Shown here piece by piece: positions 17,659 through 27,017 of a stretch of 64,000 bases of DNA. Made by a program: the position numbers and the translations under genes. Position 1 is the first letter of the stretch; each line of letters begins with the position of its first letter. The notes beneath the pieces are model-generated. The model saw only the letters and a program-made list of their open reading frames with translations. It made no database searches and was not told the origin of the DNA. The stretch comes from Desulfovibrio sp. Huiquan2017 (lineage in GTDB: Bacteria > Desulfobacterota > Desulfovibrionia > Desulfovibrionales > Desulfovibrionaceae): positions 101,430 through 165,429 of the forward strand of contig NZ_JAFMPN010000012.1 of assembly GCF_017351175.1 (NCBI RefSeq), given 5' to 3'.

Positions 17659-18107
17659 GGAAAAGCCCTCCCTTGAATGGATGTTTTGTTCCCGGTTATA
17701 GCCCGATTGTACCAGGAGAGGAAGAAGGGAATCAATTATAGTTCACGACGCCCGTTTCGTATCGCCGTGGCGGGAGGAAGGGCGTCCACGGCCCCCCGCC
17801 GTCCGCCACGGCTGGCCGCTCTGTGATTCTTGTCACGAGTGCTCACCGGTGCCTAGTTTGCCGATTCGCTTGAAAGTTTTTTGAAGTTGCCTATTGATTT
17901 TGTTTGTAAAGCGAGATACGACTTTGTTAATTAATTTTTCCGGGGGGTTATAGCACGAACTCGGAAAAAGAATGTTAATCGTGTCACGATTTTGTTAATC
18001 GTGGCAAAGAGACGGTTTAGGTCCGAGTTCGGGCGTGTGCCCGACGGTCATGGCGGGAATAACGGTGTTTCCGGCATGGCAGACTCATTCTATTACGGAG
18101 GTGTTCT
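17659..18107 (+). promoter_or_regulatory. AT-rich control region upstream of hynB
   Basis: About 450 bases without a gene, distinctly AT-rich after 17860. TGTGA-N6-TCACG at 17822-17837 is a CRP/FNR-family-like palindrome. TGTTAAT recurs at 17935, 17973 and 17993; the last two belong to TGTTAATCGTG copies exactly 20 bases apart. AATCGTGTCACGATT at 17977-17991 is a perfect 7+1+7 palindrome between them. The regular spacing suggests a regulator array, but no promoter can be assigned with confidence. Confidence 0.6.
17977..17991. promoter_or_regulatory. Perfect inverted repeat before the hydrogenase operon
   Basis: AATCGTGTCACGATT, 7-base arms around one base. The left arm recurs as a direct half-site 20 bases downstream (17997-18003). 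It lies about 120 bases before hynB and is a probable operator; the regulator is unknown. Confidence 0.55.
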
Positions 18108-19094
18108 ATGAAATTTTCCGTAGGTCATGGCAAGGAAGGAGCCGTGGAACGGCTGGAAAAACGCGGTGTCTCCCGTCGTGATTTCATGAAGTTCTGCGGA
18201 ACCGTGGCCGCAGTGATGGGCATGGGTCCGGCTTTCGCCCCGAAAGTCGCCGAGGCCCTCACAGCTGACAACAGGCCCGACGTGGTCTGGTTGCACAACG
18301 CCGAATGTACCGGATGTTCCGAATCCATCCTGAGGACTGTCGAGCCTTACATCGACGCCCTCATTCTGGACTACATCTCGCTGAACTACCATGAAACCAT
18401 CATGGCCGCGGCGGGTCACGCCGCCGAGAAGGCCCTGTGGGATACCGTCAATGCCGGCAACTATGTCGCCGTCATCGAAGGCGGTGTTCCCACTGCTCCG
18501 GCCGGCACTGCCAACGAGGCCGGTGCTCACGGCAAGGTCGGCGGGCACACCATGCTGGAGACCACCACCAAGGTTGTCACCGGCGCCGCCGCCACCATCA
18601 CGTACGGCACCTGTGCCTCCTACGGCGGCGTGCAGAAAGCCGCTCCGAACCCCACCGCCGCCAAGGGCGTCGGCGAACTGTTCCCGGGCAAGGCCATCAT
18701 CAACGTGCCTGGCTGCCCGCCGAACCCGTTCTCCCTGGTCGGCACCATCGTGCACTTCCTCACCAAGGGTATTCCCGAACTCGACGCAGTCGGCCGTCCG
18801 ATCCCCTTCTACGGCGAGACCGTGCATGACAACTGCCCGAGGCAGGAGCATTTCGACATGGACGAATTCGCGCCTTCCTTCGGTTCCGAAGAAGCCCGCA
18901 AGGGCTGGTGTCTGCGCAAGCTCGGTTGTCGTGGTCCCGAGACCTTCAACAACTGCCCCACGGTCAAGTTCAACCAGTACAACTGGCCTGTCCAGTCCGG
19001 CCACCCCTGCATCGGCTGCTCGCAGCCCGATTTCTGGGACGGTGCCGACTGGGATGGCGAGACCTACTTCTACGCCGACCTGAGCCAGCTCTAG
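18108..19094 (+). CDS. hynB: Periplasmic [NiFe] hydrogenase small subunit
   Basis: A 328-residue electron-transfer subunit of the periplasmic uptake hydrogenase. The Tat signal SRRDFMKFC has its Arg pair at 23-24, and the [12 protein letters not shown] region precedes the likely cleavage site, so the folded HynAB pair is exported. Proximal-cluster ligands appear in [16 protein letters not shown] and PGCPPNPFS, with medial and distal ligands in the C-terminal half ([30 protein letters not shown]). GGAGG is 6 bases before the ATG. hynA follows 65 bases downstream. Confidence 0.97.
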   Translation: MKFSVGHGKEGAVERLEKRGVSRRDFMKFCGTVAAVMGMGPAFAPKVAEALTADNRPDVVWLHNAECTGCSESILRTVEPYIDALILDYISLNYHETIMAAAGHAAEKALWDTVNAGNYVAVIEGGVPTAPAGTANEAGAHGKVGGHTMLETTTKVVTGAAATITYGTCASYGGVQKAAPNPTAAKGVGELFPGKAIINVPGCPPNPFSLVGTIVHFLTKGIPELDAVGRPIPFYGETVHDNCPRQEHFDMDEFAPSFGSEEARKGWCLRKLGCRGPETFNNCPTVKFNQYNWPVQSGHPCIGCSQPDFWDGADWDGETYFYADLSQL

Positions 19095-19159
19095 TCGATG
19101 TGGAAATGGTTTCGTTCAACAAACGCAGACTGAATCAGAATTCTTAAGGAGGATACAAT

Positions 19160-20878
19160 ATGTCTGGTTGCTCCCCTAAAGCCGCCCCGATGGCGCACGG
19201 GAAACACGATGTCGTAGTTGATCCGGTCACCAGGATCGAGGGTCACCTGCGCATCGAGGCCGTGGTCGAAGATGGCAAAATCGTTGATGTCCGCAGCAGC
19301 TCCCAGCTGTTCCGCGGTCTGGAGATCATCCTGAAAGGCCGTGATCCCCGCGATGCCCAGCACTTCACCCAGCGCTCCTGCGGCGTCTGCACTTACGTGC
19401 ATGCTCTGGCTTCCATCCGTTGCGTCGACAATGCCGTCGGCGTGGACAAGGAACTGCCCCACAACGCCACCATCATCCGCAACCTGGTGATGGCCGCGCA
19501 GTTCATGCACGACCACATCGTGCATTTCTATCACCTGCACGCCCTGGACTTCGTCGACGTCACCGGCTGTCTGTCCGCCGATGTCAACAAGACCGCTGAA
19601 ATCGCCGCCGCCGTCGCCAAGACCGTGCGCCCTGATCCCAAGATCGTCTCCTCCAAGGAAGACCTTCAGAAGACCAAGGACACCGTCAAGGGCATCGTCG
19701 ATTCCGGCCGCCTGGGCATTTTCACCAACGCCTACTTCCTCGGCGGCCACCCGGCCTACGTCCTGCCGCCCGAGGTCAACCTGCTGGCCACCAACCACTA
19801 CCTGAACGCCCTGCACCTGCAGGTCAAGGCCGCTCGCGCCATGGCGGTGTTCGGTGCCAAAAACCCGCACACCCAGTTTACCGTCATGGGTGGCGTGACC
19901 TGTTACGAAGGTCTGACCGACAAGTACATCAATGACTTCCTGGCTCTGTACGCGGACATCAAGGACTTCATCCTCGACTGCTACATCCCGGACCTCATCG
20001 CCGTTGCCAGCTACTACAAGGATTGGGCCTCCATCGGCGGCACCACCAACTTCATGAGCTTCGGCGAATATCCGGCTCAGGGCGGCGAGGCCGACCTGAA
20101 CTCCCGGTACGTCAAGCCCGGCGTCATCTTCGACCGCAAGATCACCGACGTGCAGGCCTTCGACCCGACCAAGATCGAAGAGCACGTCAAACACTCCTGG
20201 TACAAGGATGATTCTCCGAAGCATCCCTACGCCGGCGTGACCGATCCCATGTACACCAGCCTGGACGACAAGGCGAAGTACTCCTGGATGAAGGCGCCCC
20301 GCTACGACGGCAAACCCACCGAGGTCGGCCCGCTGGCCACCTGCCTGGTCAACTACGGCCTGGGTCATCCCGAGTTCGTCAAGTACGTCAACTTCGTGCT
20401 CGGCAAACTGGAAGTCGGCCCCGAGGCCCTGTTCTCCACCCTGGGCCGCACCGGCGCCCGTGGTATCGAGTGCCTGATCACCTGCCTGAAGACCGAAGAC
20501 ATGGTCAACGATCTGAAGGAAAACATCGCCAAGGGCAACCTCGACATCTGCAAGGATTGGGACATGCCCTCCGAGGCGCAGGGTGTTGGTTTCGTCAACG
20601 CTCCCCGCGGCGCCCTGAGCCACTGGATGAGCATCAAGGGCGGCAAGATCGACAACTTCCAGCTCGTGGTCCCGTCCACCTGGAACCTCGGTCCCCGCTG
20701 CGACAACAACCTGCCCGGCCCCACTGAAGAGGCCCTGCTGGACAACACCCCGATCGCCGATCCGGAACGCCCGGTCGAGATCCTGCGCACCGTCCACTCC
20801 TATGACCCCTGCATCGCCTGTGGCGTGCACGTCATCGACAACAAGACCGGTAACGTCAAGAAGTTCCGCGTCCTGTAG
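19160..20878 (+). CDS. hynA: Periplasmic [NiFe] hydrogenase large subunit
   Basis: A 572-residue catalytic subunit carrying the Ni-Fe centre. The metal ligands are in RSCGVC (72-77) and DPCIACGVH (549-557). The first Cys of the second motif is TGC, not a UGA selenocysteine codon, so this is a [NiFe] and not a [NiFeSe] enzyme. A 15-residue C-terminal tail after His557 should be removed by the maturation protease encoded at 22.4-23 kb. It has no signal of its own and is exported with HynB. GGAGG is 7 bases before the ATG. Confidence 0.97.
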   Translation: MSGCSPKAAPMAHGKHDVVVDPVTRIEGHLRIEAVVEDGKIVDVRSSSQLFRGLEIILKGRDPRDAQHFTQRSCGVCTYVHALASIRCVDNAVGVDKELPHNATIIRNLVMAAQFMHDHIVHFYHLHALDFVDVTGCLSADVNKTAEIAAAVAKTVRPDPKIVSSKEDLQKTKDTVKGIVDSGRLGIFTNAYFLGGHPAYVLPPEVNLLATNHYLNALHLQVKAARAMAVFGAKNPHTQFTVMGGVTCYEGLTDKYINDFLALYADIKDFILDCYIPDLIAVASYYKDWASIGGTTNFMSFGEYPAQGGEADLNSRYVKPGVIFDRKITDVQAFDPTKIEEHVKHSWYKDDSPKHPYAGVTDPMYTSLDDKAKYSWMKAPRYDGKPTEVGPLATCLVNYGLGHPEFVKYVNFVLGKLEVGPEALFSTLGRTGARGIECLITCLKTEDMVNDLKENIAKGNLDICKDWDMPSEAQGVGFVNAPRGALSHWMSIKGGKIDNFQLVVPSTWNLGPRCDNNLPGPTEEALLDNTPIADPERPVEILRTVHSYDPCIACGVHVIDNKTGNVKKFRVL

Positions 20879-20908
20879 AGTGCATAGGCGCAACCGCGCA
20901 AAAGAACA

Positions 20909-20938
20909 GGGGGTCGGCTTATGCCGGCCCCCTTTTTT
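20909..20938 (+). terminator. Intrinsic terminator after hynBA
   Basis: GGGGG-TCGGC / GCCGG-CCCCC stem with a four-base loop followed by six T residues, about 30 bases after the hynA stop. Confidence 0.85.
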
Positions 20939-21278
20939 GGGGCCGGCATCGGCGGCGGTTGATCGTGGCCCATCCGCATAGTTCTCGCGGGGGCTTCGAT
21001 CTGCCCCCAGGCGGACTATGTTGCGGTCAAATCCCTTCTCGAAAATGCACGGCTGATCCACTTCGCGAAGCCTTTATTCGCGCGTACACGGGAAGGGTGC
21101 GCGGGATGGGCTACTTGAACGGTTCGGTCTGGCCCGATCAAGCGCGATGCCCACGGCCGTCGCATGGTGGCGGACCGCGGTGTTCTCGCGTGTGGGAGAG
21201 GCCATTTCGCGGGACGTCGGGCTCTCGGCGGTCGGTCGGGTTTGACCTTCATGAGGTTGGTGGGCTACGAAGTTGGGT
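20939..21278. other. Gene-free stretch of about 340 bases
   Basis: GC-rich sequence between the hyn terminator and the next small membrane-protein gene. Reading frames on both strands lack ribosome binding sites and protein-like composition. I see no RNA gene, repeat or clear promoter here. Confidence 0.5.
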
Positions 21279-21785
21279 ATGCGGGAAAAGGAAAGATCGA
21301 GTGCCTGGGAGCGCGGGGCGCGGTATGTGCGGGCCGCGCCGTGGCCGTATTTGACCGGGACCGGAGCGCTGTTGCTCGCCTTCGGATTGAAGGGGGTGGG
21401 CGTGGCTCACTGGTCGGCCGGGAATGTGGTGGTCGGGCTCGCCTTCGGGTGGTGGGGCGCATGCTGGCTGGCGGTCGCCTTCTTTGCCCTGGCCGACGGC
21501 GTGTCGCGGCATCGCGAGTACCGACGGATCAAGGCCATGCTTCTCCGGTACGGGTTCAACGAACGCATCCTGAAGCCCCTGGCCCGGTCGCGTTGCCAGC
21601 GCGACGCCGCCCTGCACGCGGCCCGGGAGACCGGGCACCTGGACCGAGCCCGCATCTATTTCCACGGACGGGGCTACCGCTGGTACCACATCCTGCCCGA
21701 TCTCGTGGTCCGCAACCCGCTGGCCTTTGCCAGTCCGGCGTTCTTGCGCACCTCGTTCCTGCCAGGCAAGAAACAGCGCGCCTGA
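21279..21785 (+). CDS. Hypothetical membrane protein
   Basis: A 168-residue protein with two predicted membrane helices near the N-terminus (about 25-42 and 50-73; LTGTGALLLAFGL and VVVGLAFGWWGACWLAVAFFALA) and a basic Arg/His-rich cytoplasmic tail. No known domain. The start is uncertain: ATG at 21279 is taken, TTG at 21273 is the alternative and neither has a good ribosome binding site. It ends about 20 bases before the SMR gene and may be co-transcribed with it. Confidence 0.55.
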   Translation: MREKERSSAWERGARYVRAAPWPYLTGTGALLLAFGLKGVGVAHWSAGNVVVGLAFGWWGACWLAVAFFALADGVSRHREYRRIKAMLLRYGFNERILKPLARSRCQRDAALHAARETGHLDRARIYFHGRGYRWYHILPDLVVRNPLAFASPAFLRTSFLPGKKQRA

Positions 21786-21805
21786 ACAGGCGCATGGGAA
21801 GCATC

Positions 21806-22135
21806 ATGGGATATGTCTATCTGGCTCTTGCCATAGTCTGCGAAGTCATCGGCACAACGGCGCTCCAGGTGAGCGACGGGTTCACCCGCATCGGCCCGAG
21901 TCTGCTGGTGGTGGCCGGGTACGGGCTGGCCTTCTTTCTATTCGCCCTGGTTCTCAGGACCATTCCCATGGGCGTGGCTTACGCCATCTGGGCGGGCCTG
22001 GGCATCGTGCTCATCGGCCTGGTCGGGGTGGTCGTCTACAAGCAGTCCCTGGACCTTCCGGCTTTGCTTGGCATGGGCCTCATTGTGGCCGGGGTGGCGG
22101 TCATCAATCTTTTTTCAAAGACCGTGGCCCACTGA
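21806..22135 (+). CDS. Small multidrug resistance (SMR) efflux protein, EmrE/Qac type
   Basis: A 109-residue four-helix proton antiporter that exports cationic hydrophobic compounds as a dimer. The sequence follows EmrE closely: MGYVYLALAIVCEVIGTT carries the essential membrane Glu (position 13), then GFTRIGPSL, IPMGVAYAIWAGLGIVLI and INLFSK. The motif pattern fits the Qac/EmrE branch better than the guanidinium (SugE/Gdx) branch, though Gdx activity is not excluded. The start at 21806 fits the family; the ATG at 21794 would add four residues. Confidence 0.92.
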   Translation: MGYVYLALAIVCEVIGTTALQVSDGFTRIGPSLLVVAGYGLAFFLFALVLRTIPMGVAYAIWAGLGIVLIGLVGVVVYKQSLDLPALLGMGLIVAGVAVINLFSKTVAH

Positions 22136-22155
22136 GCCCTGTCGTCCGGCGATGA

Positions 22156-22190
22156 AAAAGGCCCGGAGCGCAACGCGTTCCGGGCCTTTT
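22156..22190. terminator. Bidirectional intrinsic terminator between the SMR gene and hypC
   Basis: Stem AAAAGGCCCGGA / TCCGGGCCTTTT around an 11-base loop, between converging genes. Confidence 0.8.
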
Positions 22191-22208
22191 GGTGTCTTGG
22201 CGGAATGC

Positions 22209-22466
22209 CTAGAGCATTTCGTGCTGATAATTCTCGCCGCCCAGAAGGTCCACCATGTCGCGCAGGATCTTGAGGGTCTCCTGGGCTTCCTTGGGGTCGA
22301 GCTTGCGCAGGGCGAAACCTGCATGGATGATGATGTAGTCACCCAGCGCCACTTCCTCGTCCATGAGCATGATGGACGCCTGGACCGTGGTGTCGCCTTC
22401 GCCCACCTTGCAGGTGGCGACGCCGTCACTGATTTCAAGAATTTCTGCTGGTATCGCGAGGCACAT
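22209..22466 (-). CDS. hypC: Hydrogenase maturation chaperone HypC
   Basis: An 85-residue HypC/HupF family chaperone, which carries the Fe(CN)2CO moiety with HypD and delivers it to the large subunit precursor. The conserved MCLAIPAEI start has the essential Cys2, and VALGDYIIIHAGFALRKLD is the family core. Its start overlaps the end of the protease gene by 32 bases. The hypA, B, D, E and F genes are not in the window, so this copy is probably dedicated to HynA. Confidence 0.93.
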   Translation of the reverse strand: MCLAIPAEILEISDGVATCKVGEGDTTVQASIMLMDEEVALGDYIIIHAGFALRKLDPKEAQETLKILRDMVDLLGGENYQHEML

Positions 22467-22989
22467 AGATCTTCTCCATTGCGGGGTTCTTGTCCGTCCG
22501 AAGGGTATGGGAGCCGCCCGCGGCCTCCACTTCCTTGAGCACCAGGGCTTCCATCTGCGGCAGCCGGGCTTCGAGCTCGGGGGACAGGGCGGCGGACATG
22601 TCGTGGTAGTTGACCGGTTCGATGCCGAACAGGACCACTTGATCCGGCACGCTGCCGATGATGCTACACTGCGCCAGCGTGTCGAGCAAGTCGGTCTGGT
22701 GCAGGGAGTTCTTGAAGGCGCAGGCTTTGTTCAGGTCCTCGCCCAGCAGGCGGAATATTTCTCCCGGCTCGCCGTCGTTGAGCACGATGTCCACGATGAT
22801 CAGGTAGTCCGACTCCATGATCGGCCCCATGAGCTTGAGCCCCAGGGTGCCGCCGTCGAGCACGGTCACGTTGTCGGAAAATTCGTATTTTTGCTCCAGA
22901 TCTTCGGCCACCCGAACGCCGAATCCCTCGTCGGTGAACAGGATGTTGCCGACGCCCAGAATGAGAATGCGTGTATCTTTTTCAGGCAT
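22435..22989 (-). CDS. hynC: Hydrogenase maturation protease (HyaD/HybD family)
   Basis: A 184-residue endopeptidase that removes the C-terminal tail of the [NiFe] large subunit after nickel insertion. RILILGVGNILFTDEGFGVR contains the nickel-sensing Glu of the family, with Asp in VDIVLNDG and a His-containing NYHDMS segment. The C-terminus is about 20 residues longer than usual because of the overlap with hypC. ATG at 22989 is preferred; a GTG three codons upstream is possible. It faces hynBA from the opposite strand. Confidence 0.93.
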   Translation of the reverse strand: MPEKDTRILILGVGNILFTDEGFGVRVAEDLEQKYEFSDNVTVLDGGTLGLKLMGPIMESDYLIIVDIVLNDGEPGEIFRLLGEDLNKACAFKNSLHQTDLLDTLAQCSIIGSVPDQVVLFGIEPVNYHDMSAALSPELEARLPQMEALVLKEVEAAGGSHTLRTDKNPAMEKIYVPRDTSRNS

Positions 22990-23051
22990 GACTTTCACTT
23001 AGTAGAGAGCCAAGGTTTTCGCAAGGTCTAAAACGAAAATCCGTGTCCGAA

Positions 23052-23081
23052 ATCGGGCCGGGGAGCGGCTCCCGGCCCGAT
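23052..23081 (-). terminator. Intrinsic terminator after the ThDP enzyme gene
   Basis: Stem ATCGGGCCGGG / CCCGGCCCGAT with a short loop; on the minus strand a few T residues follow. It lies 10 bases after the stop. Confidence 0.65.
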
Positions 23082-23091
23082 AAACGTGGTC

Positions 23092-24684
23092 CTAGATGAC
23101 GGCCTCAATGAGCCGGGGGCCCTTGGCGCTCAGGGCTGAGCGCAGGGCGTCGGCGAATCCCCGGGTGGTCTCGGCGCGCACGGCCTGGACGCCCATGCCT
23201 TCGGCCAGGCGGACCCAGTCGAGGGACGGATCGTGCAGATCGAGCAGGGACAGGGCCTTGTCGCCCTTGGACGCGGCCCTGACCAGCTTGAGCTCCTGGT
23301 TGAGGACCGCATAGGAGCGGTTGGCGTAGAGCACGGTGACCACGTCCAGATTTTCGCGGGCCTGGGTCCACAAGGACTGCACGGTGTACATGGCGCTGCC
23401 GTCGCCTTCCAGGCAGACCACCTTGCGGTCGGGCGCGGCCACGGCGGCCCCGGTGCTGAGCGGCAGGATGCCGCCGATGGAGCCGCCGGTCAGGGCCAGA
23501 TAGTCGTGGGGCGCGGCCTGGGCGAGCAGGTTTGCATAAGGTAGGGTCGAGGTGATGCCCTCATCGGTGACAATGGCGTTCTCGGGCAACAGGGCGGCCA
23601 CGATGCGCAGGGCGGCCTCGGCGGTCAACGGACCATCGCCGGGCAGGGCGGGCGGGGCGAGCGGGACCATGGGGCAATCGGGCGAGGCGTTTACGGCCTC
23701 GGCCAGGTGGATGAGGGCGGCGTTGCCGTCCTGGCTCGCGTGGGCCAGGGTCAGGATGGCGCAATGGGGCGGGGTCAGCCAGCTCTCCTGGCCGGGATAG
23801 GCGAAGAAGGAGACCGGCGGTTCGGCCCCGACCAGCAGGAGCTGCTCGAATTCGTCGAGCCGGGCCAGGACGTCCTTGCCCCGGTAGGGCAGCCGTTCCA
23901 CCACGGGCGCGCCCGCGCCGGAGCGCATGCGCGGGGTGAACGTGTCGCAGAACAACGTGGCCCCGGTCTTGGCCGCGACGCACCCGGCCGCATTGAGGCC
24001 ATCGCCCCAGAGCACGGCCCCGCGCAGGAGAATGGCGGTTTTTTTGCCGTTGGTCAGCGCTTTGGCGGCCGCGTCCATGGCGTCCGGGTACACGGGGGCG
24101 GGGCCGGGCGCATCCAGGCCGGGCGCGGGGCGTTCGGCCGGAAGCCAGGCCGTGTCCGCGGGCAGGATCAGCGTGGCCACCTGGCCCGGGGCGACGCGCG
24201 CTGCGCGGACCGCTTCGGCGGCGTCCATGGCCACGGTGCGGGGGCTGCGCGGGCGGCGGACCCAGTGGGAGATGGCCTCGGCAAAGCCGACCACGTTGGA
24301 GGTCAGGGGCGCGTCGTAGCGCTCATGATAGGTGGCGTGATCGCCGACGATGTTGACCACCGGGGATTGGCCCTTGCGGGCATTGTGCAGGTTGGCCATG
24401 CCGTTGGCAAAGCCTGGGCCGAGGTGGAGCAAGGTGCAGGCGGGCTTGCCGGTCATGCGCGCATAGCCGTCGGCCGCGCCCGTGGCCACGCCTTCGAACA
24501 GGCAGAGGACCGGCCGCATGCCCGGGATGCGGTCCAGGGCGGAGACGAAATGCATCTCCGAGGTGCCGGGATTGGCGAAGCAGACCTCCACGCCGCTGTT
24601 GACCAATGTGGCGACCAGGCTGTCCGCGCCGTTGCATTCGCTGCACTGGCCGGTTTGGGTGATCTCAGGGGTATTTTGAGACAT
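23092..24684 (-). CDS. Thiamine diphosphate-dependent enzyme, acetolactate synthase large-subunit-like
   Basis: A 530-residue member of the IlvB/benzoylformate decarboxylase superfamily. The catalytic Glu is in LFEGVATGAADGYARM and the ThDP/Mg motif runs GDGSAMYTVQSLWTQ to N in YANRSY. The middle Rossmann domain is present but no regulatory subunit is adjacent. Such stand-alone enzymes may be acetolactate synthase, benzoylformate or sulfopyruvate-type decarboxylases, so the substrate is open. AAGGAG lies 7 bases before the ATG at 24684; the upstream 57-codon extension is rejected. Confidence 0.85.
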   Translation of the reverse strand: MSQNTPEITQTGQCSECNGADSLVATLVNSGVEVCFANPGTSEMHFVSALDRIPGMRPVLCLFEGVATGAADGYARMTGKPACTLLHLGPGFANGMANLHNARKGQSPVVNIVGDHATYHERYDAPLTSNVVGFAEAISHWVRRPRSPRTVAMDAAEAVRAARVAPGQVATLILPADTAWLPAERPAPGLDAPGPAPVYPDAMDAAAKALTNGKKTAILLRGAVLWGDGLNAAGCVAAKTGATLFCDTFTPRMRSGAGAPVVERLPYRGKDVLARLDEFEQLLLVGAEPPVSFFAYPGQESWLTPPHCAILTLAHASQDGNAALIHLAEAVNASPDCPMVPLAPPALPGDGPLTAEAALRIVAALLPENAIVTDEGITSTLPYANLLAQAAPHDYLALTGGSIGGILPLSTGAAVAAPDRKVVCLEGDGSAMYTVQSLWTQARENLDVVTVLYANRSYAVLNQELKLVRAASKGDKALSLLDLHDPSLDWVRLAEGMGVQAVRAETTRGFADALRSALSAKGPRLIEAVI

Positions 24685-24926
24685 GATTCGACTCCTTTTT
24701 TGCAGGGTCTGGTGGAGAGACGGTCCCGGCCGGAGGCGAAAACGGAAATCCGGAGGGGCGACGGTGTCCCGAAAGGGGGGGGACAATCGTCTGCGAGCGT
24801 CGGCCCGGCGGGAACCGGGCTGTGCGGGACCGGCCGGGAAAACAGTTCCCGCCATTGCCGAGGGTAGCCAAGAGGGGGGTGGGGGTCAAGCCGTGGAGCG
24901 GCGATTCGTTGGACACAAAGCAGAAC

Positions 24927-24959
24927 GGCGGGCCGCGACGATTGGTCGCGGCCCGCCGG
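24927..24959 (-). terminator. Intrinsic terminator after icd
   Basis: Stem CGGCGGGCCGCGAC / GTCGCGGCCCGCCG with a five-base loop, just past the icd stop on the minus strand. Confidence 0.7.
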
Positions 24960-24981
24960 GAAGGTTCGGGAAAGCGGCAGG

Positions 24982-26124
<1,143 letters not shown>

Positions 26125-26173
26125 TGGATCCTCCTGGGCAATGTGGTCGGGTGATTGCGAAATAAAGAAACGG

Positions 26174-26202
26174 ACTATGACGTTTATTCGGCCGGATTGC
26201 AA
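26174..26202 (-). promoter_or_regulatory. Putative sigma-70 promoter of icd
   Basis: Minus strand: TTGCAA, 17-base spacer, CATAGT, about 50 bases before the GTG start. Confidence 0.4.
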
Positions 26203-26281
26203 GCGGCCTGGCCGGAGCCGTCGCGGAACGGGGCGGGCTTCGGCCTTGAAAATGATAAAATAACGGACAATTGGAGATAGC

Positions 26282-27013
26282 GTGCAGGCTAAATTGGAGA
26301 TGGTCAAGGCCTTGTTGAGCGGCGGCGGGCGAGTGGTCGTCCTGACCGGCGCGGGCGTGTCCGCCGAAAGCGGGGTGCCCACCTTTCGGGGGCGCGACGG
26401 ACTGTGGAAGCATCATCGGGCCGAGGATCTGGCCCGGCCGGACGCCTTTGCCGCCCACCCGGAACTGGTCTGGGAATTCTACAACTGGCGGCGCAGTCTG
26501 GTGAGCGGTTGCCACCCCAACGCGGCGCACCTGGCGCTGGCGGCCATGGAGCGGCAAATACCGAATTTTCTTCTGATCACCCAGAACGTGGACGGTCTGC
26601 ATACCCGGGCGGGCAGCCACAAACTCCTTGAGATGCACGGTTCGCTGTGGCGGGTGCGCTGCACGGTCTGCACCCACGCCCGCGAGGATTTCAGCGATCT
26701 GCCGGACCTGCCGGACTGCCCGGTCTGCGGGCATCTGCTGCGGCCAGGCGTGGTCTGGTTCGGCGAACCGCTCACTCCGGGCGTGCTCCGGCTGGCCATT
26801 GAGGCGGTCGGCAAGGCGGACGTGTTTCTGTCCGTGGGCACGTCGAACCTGGTCCAGCCCGCCGCGTCCTTCTATCAACTGGCCAAGGACCACGGGGCCG
26901 TGACCGTAGAAATCAACCCCGCGCCGACCCCGAACACCGGGTTCATGGACTTCGCCCTGCACGGCCCTGCCGGGGAGATCCTGCCCGAACTGGCCGCCGG
27001 GCTGGGGGAGTGA
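26282..27013 (+). CDS. cobB: NAD-dependent protein deacylase, Sir2 family (SIRT5-like)
   Basis: A 243-residue sirtuin that removes acyl groups from lysines using NAD+. NAD-binding GAGVSAESGVPTFRG (24-38), TQNVDGLH (100-107), the catalytic His119 in EMHGS and four zinc Cys (127, 130, 146, 149) are all present. Y67 and R70 in FYNWRR match the YxxR pair that lets class III sirtuins bind succinyl or malonyl lysine, so desuccinylase activity is likely. The start is GTG with GGAG 5 bases upstream. An acetyltransferase gene follows after 4 bases. Confidence 0.93.
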   Translation: MQAKLEMVKALLSGGGRVVVLTGAGVSAESGVPTFRGRDGLWKHHRAEDLARPDAFAAHPELVWEFYNWRRSLVSGCHPNAAHLALAAMERQIPNFLLITQNVDGLHTRAGSHKLLEMHGSLWRVRCTVCTHAREDFSDLPDLPDCPVCGHLLRPGVVWFGEPLTPGVLRLAIEAVGKADVFLSVGTSNLVQPAASFYQLAKDHGAVTVEINPAPTPNTGFMDFALHGPAGEILPELAAGLGE

Positions 27014-27017
27014 CGCG

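Noticed and set aside
19160..20878. Possibility of a [NiFeSe] hydrogenase
   Set aside because: The C-terminal metal motif codes TGC at the first Cys, with no in-frame UGA or SECIS-like hairpin after it.
19091..21061. Long minus-strand frame antisense to hynA
   Set aside because: His/Val/Gly-rich shadow of the high-GC hydrogenase gene, with no ribosome binding site and no family resemblance.
20939..21278. Possible guanidine riboswitch ahead of the SMR gene
   Set aside because: No ykkC or paired ACGR-loop hairpin pattern could be found, and the SMR protein resembles EmrE more than Gdx.
21164..22135. 323-codon plus-strand frame spanning two small genes
   Set aside because: Only its C-terminal part is the SMR protein; the rest is out of frame with the membrane-protein gene and has no start signal.
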